Assembly: GCA_031841125.1 (NCBI GenBank)
Contig: CM063109.1
Coordinates: 22,477,321 to 22,541,320, forward strand
DNA length: 64,000 nt
Direction of reading: 5' to 3'
From: Acanthococcus lagerstroemiae
Lineage: Eukaryota; Arthropoda; Insecta; Hemiptera; Eriococcidae
The position numbers and the translations under genes were made by a program. Below the pieces are notes generated by a model, which was given only the letters and a program-made list of their open reading frames with translations, had not been told where the DNA came from and searched no databases. Positions 10,121-20,975 of this stretch are shown piece by piece; within the stretch, counting starts at the first letter, position 1; each line of letters opens with the position of its first letter.

Positions 10121-10445
10121 AATAAATTGTATGTATACGTTGCGGTAGATTATATTTCGATCGGTTTCTGTCAATGCTAAGTTATAAAGTTGATTTATGT
10201 TATTATGAACAAATTACCTAATGTACTCAGACGCGGATCCAGACTTGAATTTCTTTAGGGGAGGGGGGTGGATTCTAGACGGTAATTTTTTTTTGCGATT
10301 TTTTTAATGAATGAAGTGCATATAATGCTGTATCAAAAAAATGGTATATTATTATTTTTTTTTTTTTTAAGTTGGGGGTATCCGCGCCTGAATGTACTTC
10401 CAATGTTCTCAATGCTGCATGCCCATTTAGAAGTTCTCATAGTGT
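10121..10445. repeat. Dispersed repeat D3, copy 2 (split by a MITE)
   Basis: AAATTGTATGTATACGTTGC, AGATTATAT and GTCAATGCTAAGTTATAAAG precede the hAT MITE at 10228-10390. CTGCATGCCCATTTAGAAG follows it. Removing the MITE and one 8-bp duplication restores the order seen in copy 1, about 400 bp upstream, so copy 2 was present before the MITE inserted. Confidence 0.6.
10228..10390. mobile_element. hAT-type MITE, 163 bp, perfect target duplication
   Basis: Left end CAGACGCGGATCCAGAC. The right end is the complement of CAGGCGCGGATACC. G-runs lie just inside both ends. The 8-mer AATGTACT flanks both sides without mismatch (10220-10227 and 10391-10398). Perfect TSDs plus the uninterrupted repeat copy at 9711-9852 make this the best-bounded insertion in the window. 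It is non-coding. The 84-codon frame at 10307-10561 merely crosses it. Confidence 0.9.
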
Positions 10446-12683
10446 TTTTCTCGGGTGATAAAAGACAGAATCATAAAAACAGATGTGTACAGCTAATTAT
10501 TTACTCGCTGCAAGTAAAAAATAGAATTACGTCGTGTAAATTACCAGTAGCAAGCCCGTAGCTAATTTATACGACACTATTTTACGAGAGGCCAGTAAAT
10601 TAGCGCGTTAGTAGTGAGTAAACTAGCATCGTGCAAAGCAAGCTATAAAAACTCGAAAGTGACAAACTTGAATGCATAGTCATATACAGAGATCTTAAAC
10701 ATAACTACTGATAGGTCCTTTTTCCTGAACAAATGAACCAGGCTCTAATTTTCCCGTCTAGAACCGACCCTCTTCCAGCAGCTAGCTGCTAATGCTGCTT
10801 GTTTCTATAAGAATTGTCAAGAAAGTAAAAAAGGATTTTTTGACACCAGAGGCACATTTCATGATTCCAGGTCACACATACATCAGAGAGGAGAGAATCG
10901 CCGCAAGTGGAACACAGAAGTGGATATATGAATAGGTATTTGATTGTGTTACGTAGGAAAAGCCTTAAAATATTCGAGCAATAGGTGAAAACGCGTGAAA
11001 TAGACGTATGAAGTTGAAACATTCAATATCCTCCAGTTTGTATCATAGGACATAAAGGGCTTCTGCTCAGGGAAATAAAGTTTGTGGTCGACAGAAGAGT
11101 GTAGCCTAGTCCTGCAAAAATTAATTGGTAGTATCTAGGCTTAGAAATTAATTAAATCAGCTTTTTTGTGATGCCTGTGGCGTTACGCAAACTGTTTTCG
11201 CACCCTAACATCCAGCTGGCAACTCATAGTTAATGATCGGAAAGCCTGGAGAAAGAGGATTAATGACTATAAAGGAAATGAATATCACATTGCTCGACGC
11301 TAATCAAATATTGAACCGACCGAACACGAATGCGCTATATGGGAAGGATAAGATCACATATCAAAACACATATGCGTTCAGAAGTCAGATAAGGTATCGG
11401 AATCGACTGGCTAGAAGAAGAAGATGATCTTCGTTTCATCAATTCGATCCAATCTGCGATGCTTTTCGTTCATCCGATTCCGAGAGATGAAACAAACACT
11501 TTTGTTAGCTATACAGTGGAGCAAGTGACGCAATGTCGACAACATCGACACAAATGTAACTACCTGACCCTCTCTAGGCTCCGAAGAAAAATAGTTGAAA
11601 TTCTTCACCAGTTAAGGTAATTTGTCTTTCACCCCGAGCCGAAACTAGGGTAAAATTTTCCGCCGTAAACGAGCACGACTTTGCCCCGATCTCGACGGAA
11701 TTGAAAATTAGCTCGGCGCCGTTAAATTAAATTCTTCGAAAATGTGTAAAATGTTACCCGTGTCTATTAGCACAACTATACGTTACCAGTCGTAGCCCTG
11801 AAAATTGCCGTGTAAAGAGGTTCGATAAGCTTGCTTCGCCTCGCCTCGCCTCGCCTCCATGTCGTTTTCCAGCGCATTCTCCGAAAACGGAAACATGATA
11901 TCCCTCAATTTACATCGGCCTCAATTTGATAAGTTGAACCGACGTGACACCGTCTGCGAGCTTTTTCTCATTCGGTGGCGCGGCATGGGCTCGAATCATG
12001 ATTTTCGGCGGCCTTTCATATTTTAAAAAGGGTCGTCAACCCGTCGGCGTTTATCGGACGAGACGAGTGGCTGGAATATGAAATCGAGCAATTCCAGAGC
12101 AGTTCGCCGATGTAGAAATGCTCGGGCAGAAAGTTAACAAAGTTGACGTTGACGCATTCTATGCATTATGGTTGGACGAATAACTGCGGGAATTGAGAGG
12201 GCTTTTGTTTACGAAAATACTGGGTGAGAATGTAGAGGAGAATGATGACTCACAAGTCTTCCAACGAAGATGTATTGCGAGAGGGTGTTTGCTTAGTCAA
12301 TAAACAAAAATCAACAAGAACCGGAAAATCAGCTTGTCTGAACAATAAGACGTTTACGGTCAAAAGTTGAAAGCTATACACCAACCAACAATGTTCGTCG
12401 AAGATTCAACAAAAAGAATTTACTTCGTGGATACTTACGCCTGAACACACTACTTGAGTAGTCCTGTTGAATAAAATCAGTTAAATCTTGTTAGGACTTT
12501 GTTGAGATTTGTTTAACCTTTAAAGAGGTGAGTGTCTAGTGAAAATGGACTTAAAAATGGGAAGAAAATGAAAAGCGAAAGCAGTGAATGATAAAAATGT
12601 CAGAAATACGATTATCTCGGATGAAAAATTTTCACTGGTTTTTCTTTGCTCATAAAATAATGAAAAAGTGTGGATTGTTTGGA
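10446..12683. other. Unique intergenic, GC-richer at 11.6-12.2 kb
   Basis: No gene was recognised. About 11620-12200 is richer in CG than its surroundings, lacks the T-rich repeat flavour, and contains a CTCGC pentamer repeated four times near 11838-11857. It reads like unique sequence that could hold a regulatory region or a non-coding exon. The 11233-11427 and 11411-11608 frames have no motif. Confidence 0.4.
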
Positions 12684-14490
12684 TTTTTTTTTTTTTAATT
12701 TTATTATTATCGAGCGACGGAGCTACACTCTCAGGCTATGGGCTCGGAAAAGGTTGTTCACTGTATGTCGCAGAGGTATCCAGCAGCGGAAAGGTAGGTG
12801 AGGATGTTGTTTATGTGCTTGTGGGAGTTGGAGAGGGCCAAAATTCGACTATGGGGGACGTGGTGAGAGTCACGAAGGCAGGTGAAGGGGAGGGGCATGG
12901 GAATAGGTGGTCCACGGTGAGAGGGTCTTCATCTTCACAGTGTGGGCAGTTGAGGGGATAAAGGTTAGTGTGAGAAGATTATGTGCCAATCCTTAAGCGG
13001 ATGATGATAACTTCCTCGTGGTGGGAGGAACGTTGGGACGTTGACCAGGGGACAGGTGTAAGCTTGATTTGTGCGACCTTGTTGTGCCGACAGGCTTGAT
13101 GCCGCCACTCCTTGAACCACTTACGCAAAATGATCTGGCGAATGGCGGAAGTGAGATCTGTTGAGATAAGAAGGTAACGAGTGACATATGGAAGCTGTGT
13201 GTGTAGCTTGCTGTGCTGCTTAATCAACTGCCTCATTTCCTGGGATACTAAAATATGGCTTGGGATCCAGATGAGTGAAATATTATTGGTGGTGAAGGAA
13301 ATGAGATGCAGAATGAGATGGATGCGTTAGACGAGAGCGTGCGTTGAAAGGCGATCAGAAATAGAGCTTCAGGAGGACAGTGAATCTAAGAGGACCAGTT
13401 AGTGGGTGGGGGTGGATCTTCGAGCGAGGAGATCGTGACTAGGCACTGTAGGATAGCATGGAGTTCGTCTGTGTAGAGGGAAGCTGAGTTTTTAAGTCGG
13501 AAGGAGTATGGTAGACTATTTATGGAGTAGGCGTAAGCGATGCGTCGGTTGTACTTTGAGCCATCAGCGAAGCATAGGATACGGTCAGGAAAGCGGTCCA
13601 GAATTTCTTGCACATGTGTCCGATAAACTTGGGGGTGTAGATTTTATAGGGAATTCTGTAAATTCAGAATTGCATAGGGGAAGGTTCAACAACCAGGGTG
13701 GAGGTGATGTATGGATTGTTGGTAGTGAACTGTAGGAAAAGGTATGGGACGGTATCCCTTCAAAGTTTGAACGTAAGTGCAGTGAGGATTTAGGAACAGG
13801 GGTGTACTTTGAAGGGTTAGGGAGATACTCATAGGCACGAAAGTTATGGTTGTGTGCTATCATAACGAGAAGTTTGGCAAAGAGTTGCATTCGGCGGTAA
13901 GAGAGAGGAGGAATTCCAACATCGGTACTCGTACTCAAAGCTGGGCTAGTGCGAAGGGCGCCAATGGCGATACGTAACCCGCATTTTGAACAGCGTCAAG
14001 AAGCTTCAAGTATGAAGGAGGGGCAAGTCCATATATGGGTGATCCGTAATTCATGATAGATCGGACAGAGTCTGGTATAACTGAATGAGTAGTCCTCTGC
14101 TACATCCTTTGGAAGGATGTGAGAGGCACTTCAGAACTTTGAGTGAGCACATACATTTGGCTTTTATGTGTTTTATGTGAGGTAACAAGGAGAAGCGAGC
14201 GTCAAGATAGAGGCCGAGAAATTTGACTGAATTGGAGCGAGGAATTGAGTGTGAGTTGAGTAGAAGAGGTAGGAAAGGTAGATTGTTGGTTCGGTGCTGG
14301 AACATCATGAATTCTGTTTTGCTTGGTGGTATACGGAATCCGTGTCTAGAGGACCATGTTTTGATGTACGTTTTCTTGGAGTAGTCTATGAGCACGTTGT
14401 GGGTTTTTGGATTTGAGGTGAAATGGTTGTGAAGAGGAAGGTGGAAGGTACCGCTTTCACTACTAAATAAATTAGAATTAAAGCTCAATG
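12684..14490 (-). pseudogene. Jockey-superfamily LINE, 3' half of ORF2 (RT thumb, RNase H, zinc knuckle)
   Basis: Read on the minus strand in several frames. At 14360-14100 the RT thumb appears (TWSSRHGFRIPPSKTEFMMF, then VKFLGLYLDARFSLLPHIK). At about 14045-13890 there is YGSPIYGLAPPSYLKLLDAV, then GALRTSP-type sequence and VGIPPLSYRRMQL. At about 13600-13440 RNase H appears (LCFADGSK, then SASLYTDELHAILQCL), with LIWIPSH further on. At about 13180-13000 are NKVAQIKLT and IIRLRIGT. At about 12955-12895 the final knuckle PHCEDEDPLTVDHLFPCP closes the protein. A T-run at 12683-12696 is the poly(A) tail of the minus-strand element. The palm with its catalytic aspartates and the endonuclease are missing, so the copy is 5'-truncated. 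At least three frame changes make it dead. RNase H plus a C-terminal knuckle fit the I/jockey/Loa/R1 group. The clade is not resolved. Confidence 0.85.
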
Positions 14491-14779
14491 TGTAAAAAAA
14501 CTGGAACTAGGAACATCTGATAATAAAATAAAATCAGAGATAAATTATTGGATCCCAAGACATTACCGGTAAAATAGCGACAGTTGGGTAGATGAACTGA
14601 AAAAGCTGCGATGATTGAAGACGTAAGTTAAAACCCGCCACCATTCTACGATTCCGCAAAAAATGATTCTGGAAAGTATGAAGCCCCTGAAGTTACACTA
14701 ACACAGGTCAAGTTACTCTCTTTTTAAGAAGAAGAAGAATTTAAAATAATACATTAGCCACTGCAGTCAGAAAAATTTA
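14491..14779. other. Intergenic between LINE and satellite
   Basis: No gene. T-rich sequence grading into satellite A. Confidence 0.4.
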
Positions 14780-15361
14780 AAAAAAATTTTCTCGATGATT
14801 TTGAAACCCCCCCCCCTCCATAATTCGAAATTATAGAAGAGTTCGTGGATTTAAGAGCTGCAATTAAATAAGTAAAAACTTACCAAGAGTTTTGCTCATC
14901 GATTTTGAAATTTTAGTTTTCCATTGAAGAAATCACTCACTCCACAACCTATAATTTGAACATTTTCAGGAGTTCTTCAATTTAACCTTCTGTAAATAAA
15001 TTGATTGATTCATTGTTTTTCAAGACGATCTTGGAATTCTTGTTTTTAATTGAACCACCACTCCACCAATATATCTTTAAATTGTAATAGGGTTAGTGGA
15101 CTTGGACAAAATTACAGATATGGCAAGTCATTTGCTTGTTTAATGTTCATTTTGACATTTTAATTTTCAGTGAGAAAAGTCACCCTTCGCAATAATTTGA
15201 ATTTTTCAAATGTTATTTGATTTAGCTTTGTTCCTCTCGCTCGTCGATCTCAAAATTTTTGTACTTTTGATTTCAATTAGAAACACCTCCACCCACCCGG
15301 CACTCTCGCCTATAATTTGGAGTTATAATAGAGTTGATGAATTCAACAAATTTCAACAAAT

Positions 15362-15964
15362 GTGGCAGTTTCTATTAAAAAAAAAAGGGTAACTCTGTCG
15401 ATCGATCGAAGTCTCAGAAAACGCGAAAAAAGAAAAGCAAAATTTTTTGGTCGAGAAAATCAATTTTGAGATTTTGGTTGATTTCTATAGAAAAAACATC
15501 TCAATAACGAAGAGAAAAAATTACGCGCATTCGAGAGAAGAGGGAGAGAGAGAAAGAAAATTATGAAAGAGAATGAAAAAAGAATGCGAAAGTCTGTGTT
15601 CGCTTCTTCGTGGTTTTTCGAAGCTCACGAATAAATCCGATGTTCTGAATTGTTACCACACAGAAGAGCGAAAAATTACCTTTCCAACAAGCCCTCGTCG
15701 AGGCTGTTAACGTGATTCCGCGGCGAGTAAGGGCCGCTTGACGGAGTGGGAGAAAAAGGTGTGTTTAAACGCGTTTTTTCCAAAAATGTGTTTTCACGTG
15801 TTCTTGTTACACTCATCTTTGACGGCTTGTATCTCCGGGGAAAAAAACGCTACAAGTCTCGCCAATAGCTCGTTGGAATAGGCATGCATTCCTCTATTAC
15901 GTACTGTTCGTAACTCAAAATTCGTCGGATCGACAAAGTTACCCCTTCTTATAGAAACTGCCAC
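15362..15964. mobile_element. TIR MITE family M1, copy 1, 603 bp
   Basis: Left end GTGGCAGTTTCTAT and right end (complement) GTGGCAGTTTCTATAAGAAG are inverted copies, followed on both sides by GGGTAACT-TGTCGAT. The interior matches the copy at 26759-27346 over nearly its whole length (for example 'TCTTCGTGGTTTTTCG', 'AGGGCCGCTTGACGGAGTGG', 'CTTGTATCTCCGG'). The 4-mer AAAT flanks both ends (15358-15361 and 15965-15968), but this is not matched at the second copy, so the target-site size is uncertain. No intact transposase. The element sits inside satellite A. Confidence 0.8.
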
Positions 15965-18321
15965 AAATGTTGATATTAATATTACAAATACTGCAAGCTT
16001 GTTTTTTTTTGTTTTTTCTTAACGATTTTGCTATCTTGAAATGAAAGCCAATTTTCAACTCCCTTATAATCTGCCTTTCTCCAATCTTGAAGAATAGGTA
16101 AATTCAGAAGTAAAACTGAAAAAACTGCAAGCCTTATTTCACTTTCCTCTCACCGTTCAATTAAAAATTTAATTTTCAGTTAAAAAACGTAGCCCTTAGA
16201 ATAATTTGAAATTTTTCAAGAGTTATTATATTTATTTATTTTTTCCCCTTTTGCTCGATAATCTCGAATTTTGAAGTATTAATTTCCGGAACGTACTATA
16301 TCCAGCATGTTTTTACAAAAAATAAGGTAATAAGGTAACACTTCCTCCTCCTTGTATTTTTGATGGCAGCGAATCCGGTTGAGATATATTTTATGTTGAA
16401 ACATGCTAAAGCATGCCTTGACACGGAATATACCACAAAAACAAATTTAAAGCACTCAAAACTGAGGAACAAGTATTATCTTCATGTTTATAATAATTTT
16501 GGTTACCACTTTTGATACATCAATCCTTCACTTTAGTTTTTAATTGAAGAACACCCCCCCCCCCCTCGATGATTTGAAATTGTAAAAGAGTTAGGAAATT
16601 TAAGAGAAGCACTTAGTAATATTTAAAATATTGCAGACCTTTTTTTCCTTGAATATTTTAACATTTTCGTGTTTCTCGACGATATGGAAATTGTAATTTA
16701 ATTTTTAGTTTGAAGATATTACCCTCTGCCCATATTTAAAATTGCAAAAGAGCTCATAAATTTAGGATGTGTAATTGATGAATTTGAAAATTTTGCAAGC
16801 CTTTTTTCTTCCTGGTCACGTATTTAGAAATTTTTATTTTATAATCGGGAAAACCACCCGTCCCAATAATTTGAAAATTTTCATTACATTCAGCTTTTGT
16901 TTGATCGATGATCACAAAATTTTTTATAATTAAAAAACAATTCTCTCCTCCACGATAATTTGAATTGTTGAAGAATCGGCAAATTTAAAAGATGCTGTTG
17001 GAAAAATTGAATATATCGCCAACTTTCTTATATCTAATTGGCATATACTTTGAAATTTTATTTCTCAGTTGGAAAACCCACCCATCTTCCTCCTAATAAT
17101 TAATTTTTCAGAAGTTATTGACTTACTTTTTCCCCCTTACTCGGCTATCGCGAGATTTTAATTTTCGGTTGGAAAGAAAACCTCCTCTCTGCGACATAAT
17201 TTAAAATTGTTGAAAATTATAGGGAAAATTGCGCTTTTTCTGCTTCGGGTTTCTTTTCCAATTTTAGTTTTCAGCTGGAAAAGCCACCCCTTCCAAAAAT
17301 TTGAAATTTCTCAAGAATTGTTAAATTTAGATTTTTGTTCGCTCGATGATATCAAAATTTTAGTGCTTAATCCCCCTAGTTTAAAATTATAGAAGATGTA
17401 GTACATTTAAGAGATGCAGTTTAAAAGAATTTAAAATATAGTTAGAAAATGTTTTTGATAGGTGTTTGCTGATGCTCTTAAATTTTAGTTTGGAAAAATC
17501 ACCCCCCGCCCCATAACTGAACATTTTTCGAAAATTATCCAAGTTTCTCTTCTTTTCTTGCTTGATAATTTCAAAATTTTCAGTTAGAAAAGACTCTTCG
17601 TCCACCTTTGTCATAGTTTGAAACTACAGCAAACCAAAGTTAAAATAGTGCTCGAGTTTTTTATTTATTTATTTATCTATTATTACTTTTTTTTTTTTTT
17701 TGCTTATGTAAAATTTTAGTTTTTACTTGGGAAATCCACTCCACCCAATAATTAAAAATGTTTCAAGAGCTATTATACTCTGATTTTTGCCTCTTCTTAC
17801 TCAGCGTTCTCAAACTTTTAGTTTTTAGTTAGAAAACACCTAATATCTCCGTCATAATTTGCAAATCTAAAAAAGTTTGTAAATTTAGGAAATACAATTG
17901 GTAAAACTAAAAATGTTACACATTTTATTTTCTTATATTCTTACTTGCTGTTTATATAGAAATTTTAAATTTTAGTTGGATACACAACCCCTTTTATTAA
18001 TTTAGAAATTTTTATGAGTTGTTATTTTCATGGTTTTTTTCTGGGTGATCTCAAAATTTTAGTTTTTAATTAGAAAACACCACCCTCCTCTGCCTTAACT
18101 AAAAATTGTTGAAGCGTAACCAAATTCAAGAAATTTATTACTTCACGATGTTAGCTAACTTTTTTTTCTTTTTTTGACTAACGTTTATTTTAAAATAAAA
18201 CCCACTCCGTCCCCCAAAATTAAACATTTTTCAGTTCAATTAACTTTTCTTTTTGCTCGACAAGTTCGAAATTTTTTACTAGAAAAAATCTCCCCTCCCT
18301 CACCATCTCTTCATTTCCCTG

Positions 18322-18506
18322 CCAGGAATCCGCCCTTTCGAGCATTACTTCAAAGACGTTGGGGAGGCTGTTAGGACTATCTTAGCCCTCTTCCCTTTTT
18401 GCCAAAAAGCCGGCTTAGGTCGACATCTGGCGAGTTACTATGTGGGCTCGAATCCAGAACTCCGGATTTCGAGATCAACGCACTATCGACTCGGCCAACT
18501 AGACCC
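18322..18506 (-). mobile_element. tRNA-derived SINE (family S1), copy 1, truncated at the 3' end
   Basis: On the minus strand an A box-like TGGCCGAGTCG (complement of 18487-18497) and a B box-like GGATTCGAGCCC (complement of 18444-18455) give a tRNA Leu/Ser-like head. The body (ACTCGCCAGAT, GTCGACCTA, GAAGTAATGCTCGAAAGGGC) matches the copy at 20499-20721. Similarity stops after GGATTCC near 18322, so the tail is lost. It is inserted in satellite A. Box degeneration suggests it is silent. Confidence 0.75.
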
Positions 18507-18740
18507 CCCCCCCTCCATAATGTGAATGGTGGACAAGGTAGAGAATGCAGAAGATGCTGCAAAAAGAGGATAGTCGTTTTTTCCCTCTTTGTTTATTTTG
18601 AAAATTTAGTTTTCAGATAGAAAACCCATCCCTTCCAGTAATTTGAAAACTTTCAAGGGCTATTGTTGAACTTAGATTTTCTCGCTCAACGATCTCGAAT
18701 ATTTAGTCTTCAGTGAAAGACGGAGCCCCAGGCATGCTTC

Positions 18741-20483
18741 CATTTTAGCCCTGCACAATACTTGCTCAATTTACTTTTGAATCGGACCTCCGTTCGGATG
18801 ATTTCTAAAATGAAACACATCGAATCTTCAGATTTAGAGATCGTGGTTCGTATTCACAACCAGTATAAATGAAAACGAAAAACTAGAAAAATTTTTTGTC
18901 TTTTCAATCACTTTATACTTACATTCTTGACCAGTGATACAAACAACTTCGTAACGCTGTAAAACAACCTTTTCGCTGGTGTTATCTCATTTAGACTTTC
19001 AAAACACAGCTGATCCACATTCAGTGGAAGTTTCGCCCCACTCGATCTTCCGACAAATTGAAAAACAGGGACAATTCCTACAACCACCTGACCATTCTGT
19101 TTTTTGTACTCGGTATCGAGGGACCCACCTTGCTGCCGATACGATAAGTTTTTCAACCTTTGAGTTCCCGTTTTGTAAATTTGGAAAAAAAAAGAAAAGT
19201 TTTCACCGAAGCAGCTGTACGAGGTTACTTTGCACCCTCTATAGAAAAGTGTCTTACAGTTTTGAAACAAAATTTCATCTGGATGTTACCCGTTGAACAG
19301 AAAATTCGAGTTTGAAGTTAGCGGCGGGTGTTCCAAGCGCGTCAAAAAAAAGAAAAAAGTAAAGGGCAGTGTACGAGCAACAAGCTAGAACGCTGAAAGT
19401 AATTCTTTCGAAGCGTAGTATACACGAGTTACGCGAAAATTTCAAAGGCTTCAAATTAAATGTTTCAATTAGTTTTCTGTCAACGTAATCAGTGGAAATA
19501 CTGACGTAAAATGTAATTTCTTCCATTTTCGATTGCGCTCAAGCGAGGAAAATCTTTTTTGCTCATGTTCTCGATCTGTGTATGGTTGATTTTTGTTACA
19601 AAAATTCACAGATGATGTCGATGTTGCTCGTCTGCACAGCTGAAAGGTAGATCTACTTAGTTTAAATGCCGCGAACTGAAACCGGTGTACCTCAATTAGC
19701 GAAATTGAGAGAGAAAGAGAAGCGACAGCGAATTCATAATATGTAATTGCTCGAGAAGATTAAAATTTTTCAGGATAACTCGAGTTGAGGTAAATTAATT
19801 AGCCTTTTAGATACTAGATACATTTAACAATAGAATGTTTTATCGGATCAAGTGAACCGGACGCCGGCTACGCCCTTATTACTGTTAAACCATTATCTAC
19901 CGACACATTTTCAACGACGATATAGTATAAGTATCTAAACTATGGGTTCGATATATTGACGTCGTATACTGAAATTCGCAACCTCAATCATTTACAGACT
20001 TTGTTATAGGTACGCAGAGCACCTTTCTTAAACAGCTACGGCTGAGAAACATGGAATTCATTGATTTTACCTTGCATTCTGTGGATGGGACTGCGAATTT
20101 GAAAGCTTCTTCATCAACCCACTTGATATAGTATCCGAACATCCGAGGATTCGAGAATTGCTATATCAAAATTTCTGTGAGGAACTGTCGCACTACAAGG
20201 CACGTCAGATATCAGTTGATTAGTTAGAGCCTCAAGCTCGACACAGTTCGACTGGCCCAACTATCCCTCCTTGTTTATCCAATTTGAGTCAATAAGCATG
20301 TTACACCAATGGCATATAAAACGCGTAGTATGATGCTGCATATTAGCTACCATCAGCAGAGGTGAAGATGATCAGGTGGGGTGAAGATGCTCACTTGTAG
20401 CTGCAATTCTTCAAACGATTGCTGCGCTCTTGCGCGGAATGATAGAAACTTGAACCAAAGACAGTTTGGCACTGGAAGACGTG
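18741..20483. other. Mostly unique intergenic
   Basis: No recognised gene. It contains the candidate exon at 18923-19132 and, just upstream of it on the minus strand, an 83-codon ATG-started frame (19275-19526) with a favourable start context (A at -3, G at +4). Between 19540 and 20480 I see nothing I can name. Confidence 0.4.
18923..19270 (-). CDS. Candidate coding exon, unknown function
   Basis: A 120-codon minus-strand frame, open from about 19270. Its stronger part reads QNGQVVVGIVPVFQFVGRSS, AKLPLNVDQLCFESLNEI and TPAKRLFYSVTKLFVSLVKN. It runs straight into AAT|GTAAGTATAAAG, a consensus splice donor (exon end at 18923). The matching acceptor is unclear (a CGGCAG before 19132 lacks a pyrimidine tract). 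An ATG-started frame beginning at 19526 on the same strand could be an upstream exon. No domain is recognised. It might instead be a fragment of an unrecognised transposon ORF. Low confidence. Confidence 0.25.
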
Positions 20484-20498
20484 ACCTATGACATATCT

Positions 20499-20721
20499 CT
20501 TCTTTTTTTTTTCTAATTTGCTCTCAACCCGAGCCCTGGAATCTGCCCTTTCGAGCATTACTTCAGAGACGTCGGAGAGACTATTAGGGCTGTCTTCGCC
20601 CTCTTTCCTTCTGGCCGAAAAACCGGCCTAGGTCGAAATCTGGCGAGTTGCTACGTGGGCTCGAACCCGGGACCTCGGGATTCCAAGACTAACACGCTAT
20701 CCACTCGGCCAACCAAACCTC
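20499..20721 (-). mobile_element. tRNA-derived SINE (family S1), copy 2, full length with TSD
   Basis: Minus-strand element with A box TGGCCGAGTGG (complement of 20701-20711) and B box GGTTCGAGCCC (complement of 20657-20667), a tRNA-unrelated body shared with 18322-18506, and an A-rich 3' tail (T-run at 20503-20512 on the plus strand). Direct repeats ACCTATGACATATCT (20484-20498) and ACCTTTGACATATCT (20722-20736) flank it, 14 of 15 identical, as expected for LINE-mediated retroposition. The tRNA-like head is closest in form to Leu/Ser tRNAs. Confidence 0.9.
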
Positions 20722-20975
20722 ACCTTTGACATATCTATGTTCTGTTTTAATATTTTTGTAAATCGGTCATCAGTTTCATTTGAAAATCAGAATTATGGAA
20801 TTTTGATTATTGCAAGAATGCTCTTTAATAAACTTTAATTGAATAGAGAAACGAATTAAAAGAAAAGTAAAACAGAATACGATTTCTGATGAAGAATTTT
20901 GTGTTCTGTAAGATCCAATTGAATTTTATTTTATTACTTGGTTCATCCGCCGGATAATGACGAAAGACTGAAACC

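Larger units (their letters stand above)
14780..18740. repeat. Satellite A, first array (~225-bp degenerate tandem repeat)
   Basis: A long AT-rich tandem array whose units read, in order: AATAATTTGAAATTTTCAAGAG, a LEADING T-rich block ending TTGCTCGATGATCTC, AAAATTTTAGTTTTTA, TTAGAAAACACC, a C-run, and ATAATTTGAAATTGTAGAAG. The AATTTGAAA-TTTTCA landmark falls near 16867, 17096, 17295, 17513, 17750, 17997 and 18216, giving a period of about 200-250 bp. The units differ greatly from each other, so the array is old. It is interrupted by a ~600-bp MITE (15362-15964) and a SINE (18322-18506). Several 60-75 codon frames here are chance frames. A second array of the same family lies at 53.6-55.6 kb. 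Confidence 0.8.

Noticed and set aside
20657..20711. Functional tRNA gene
   Set aside because: A and B boxes belong to a SINE head. The cloverleaf is not completed and the body is shared with another copy.
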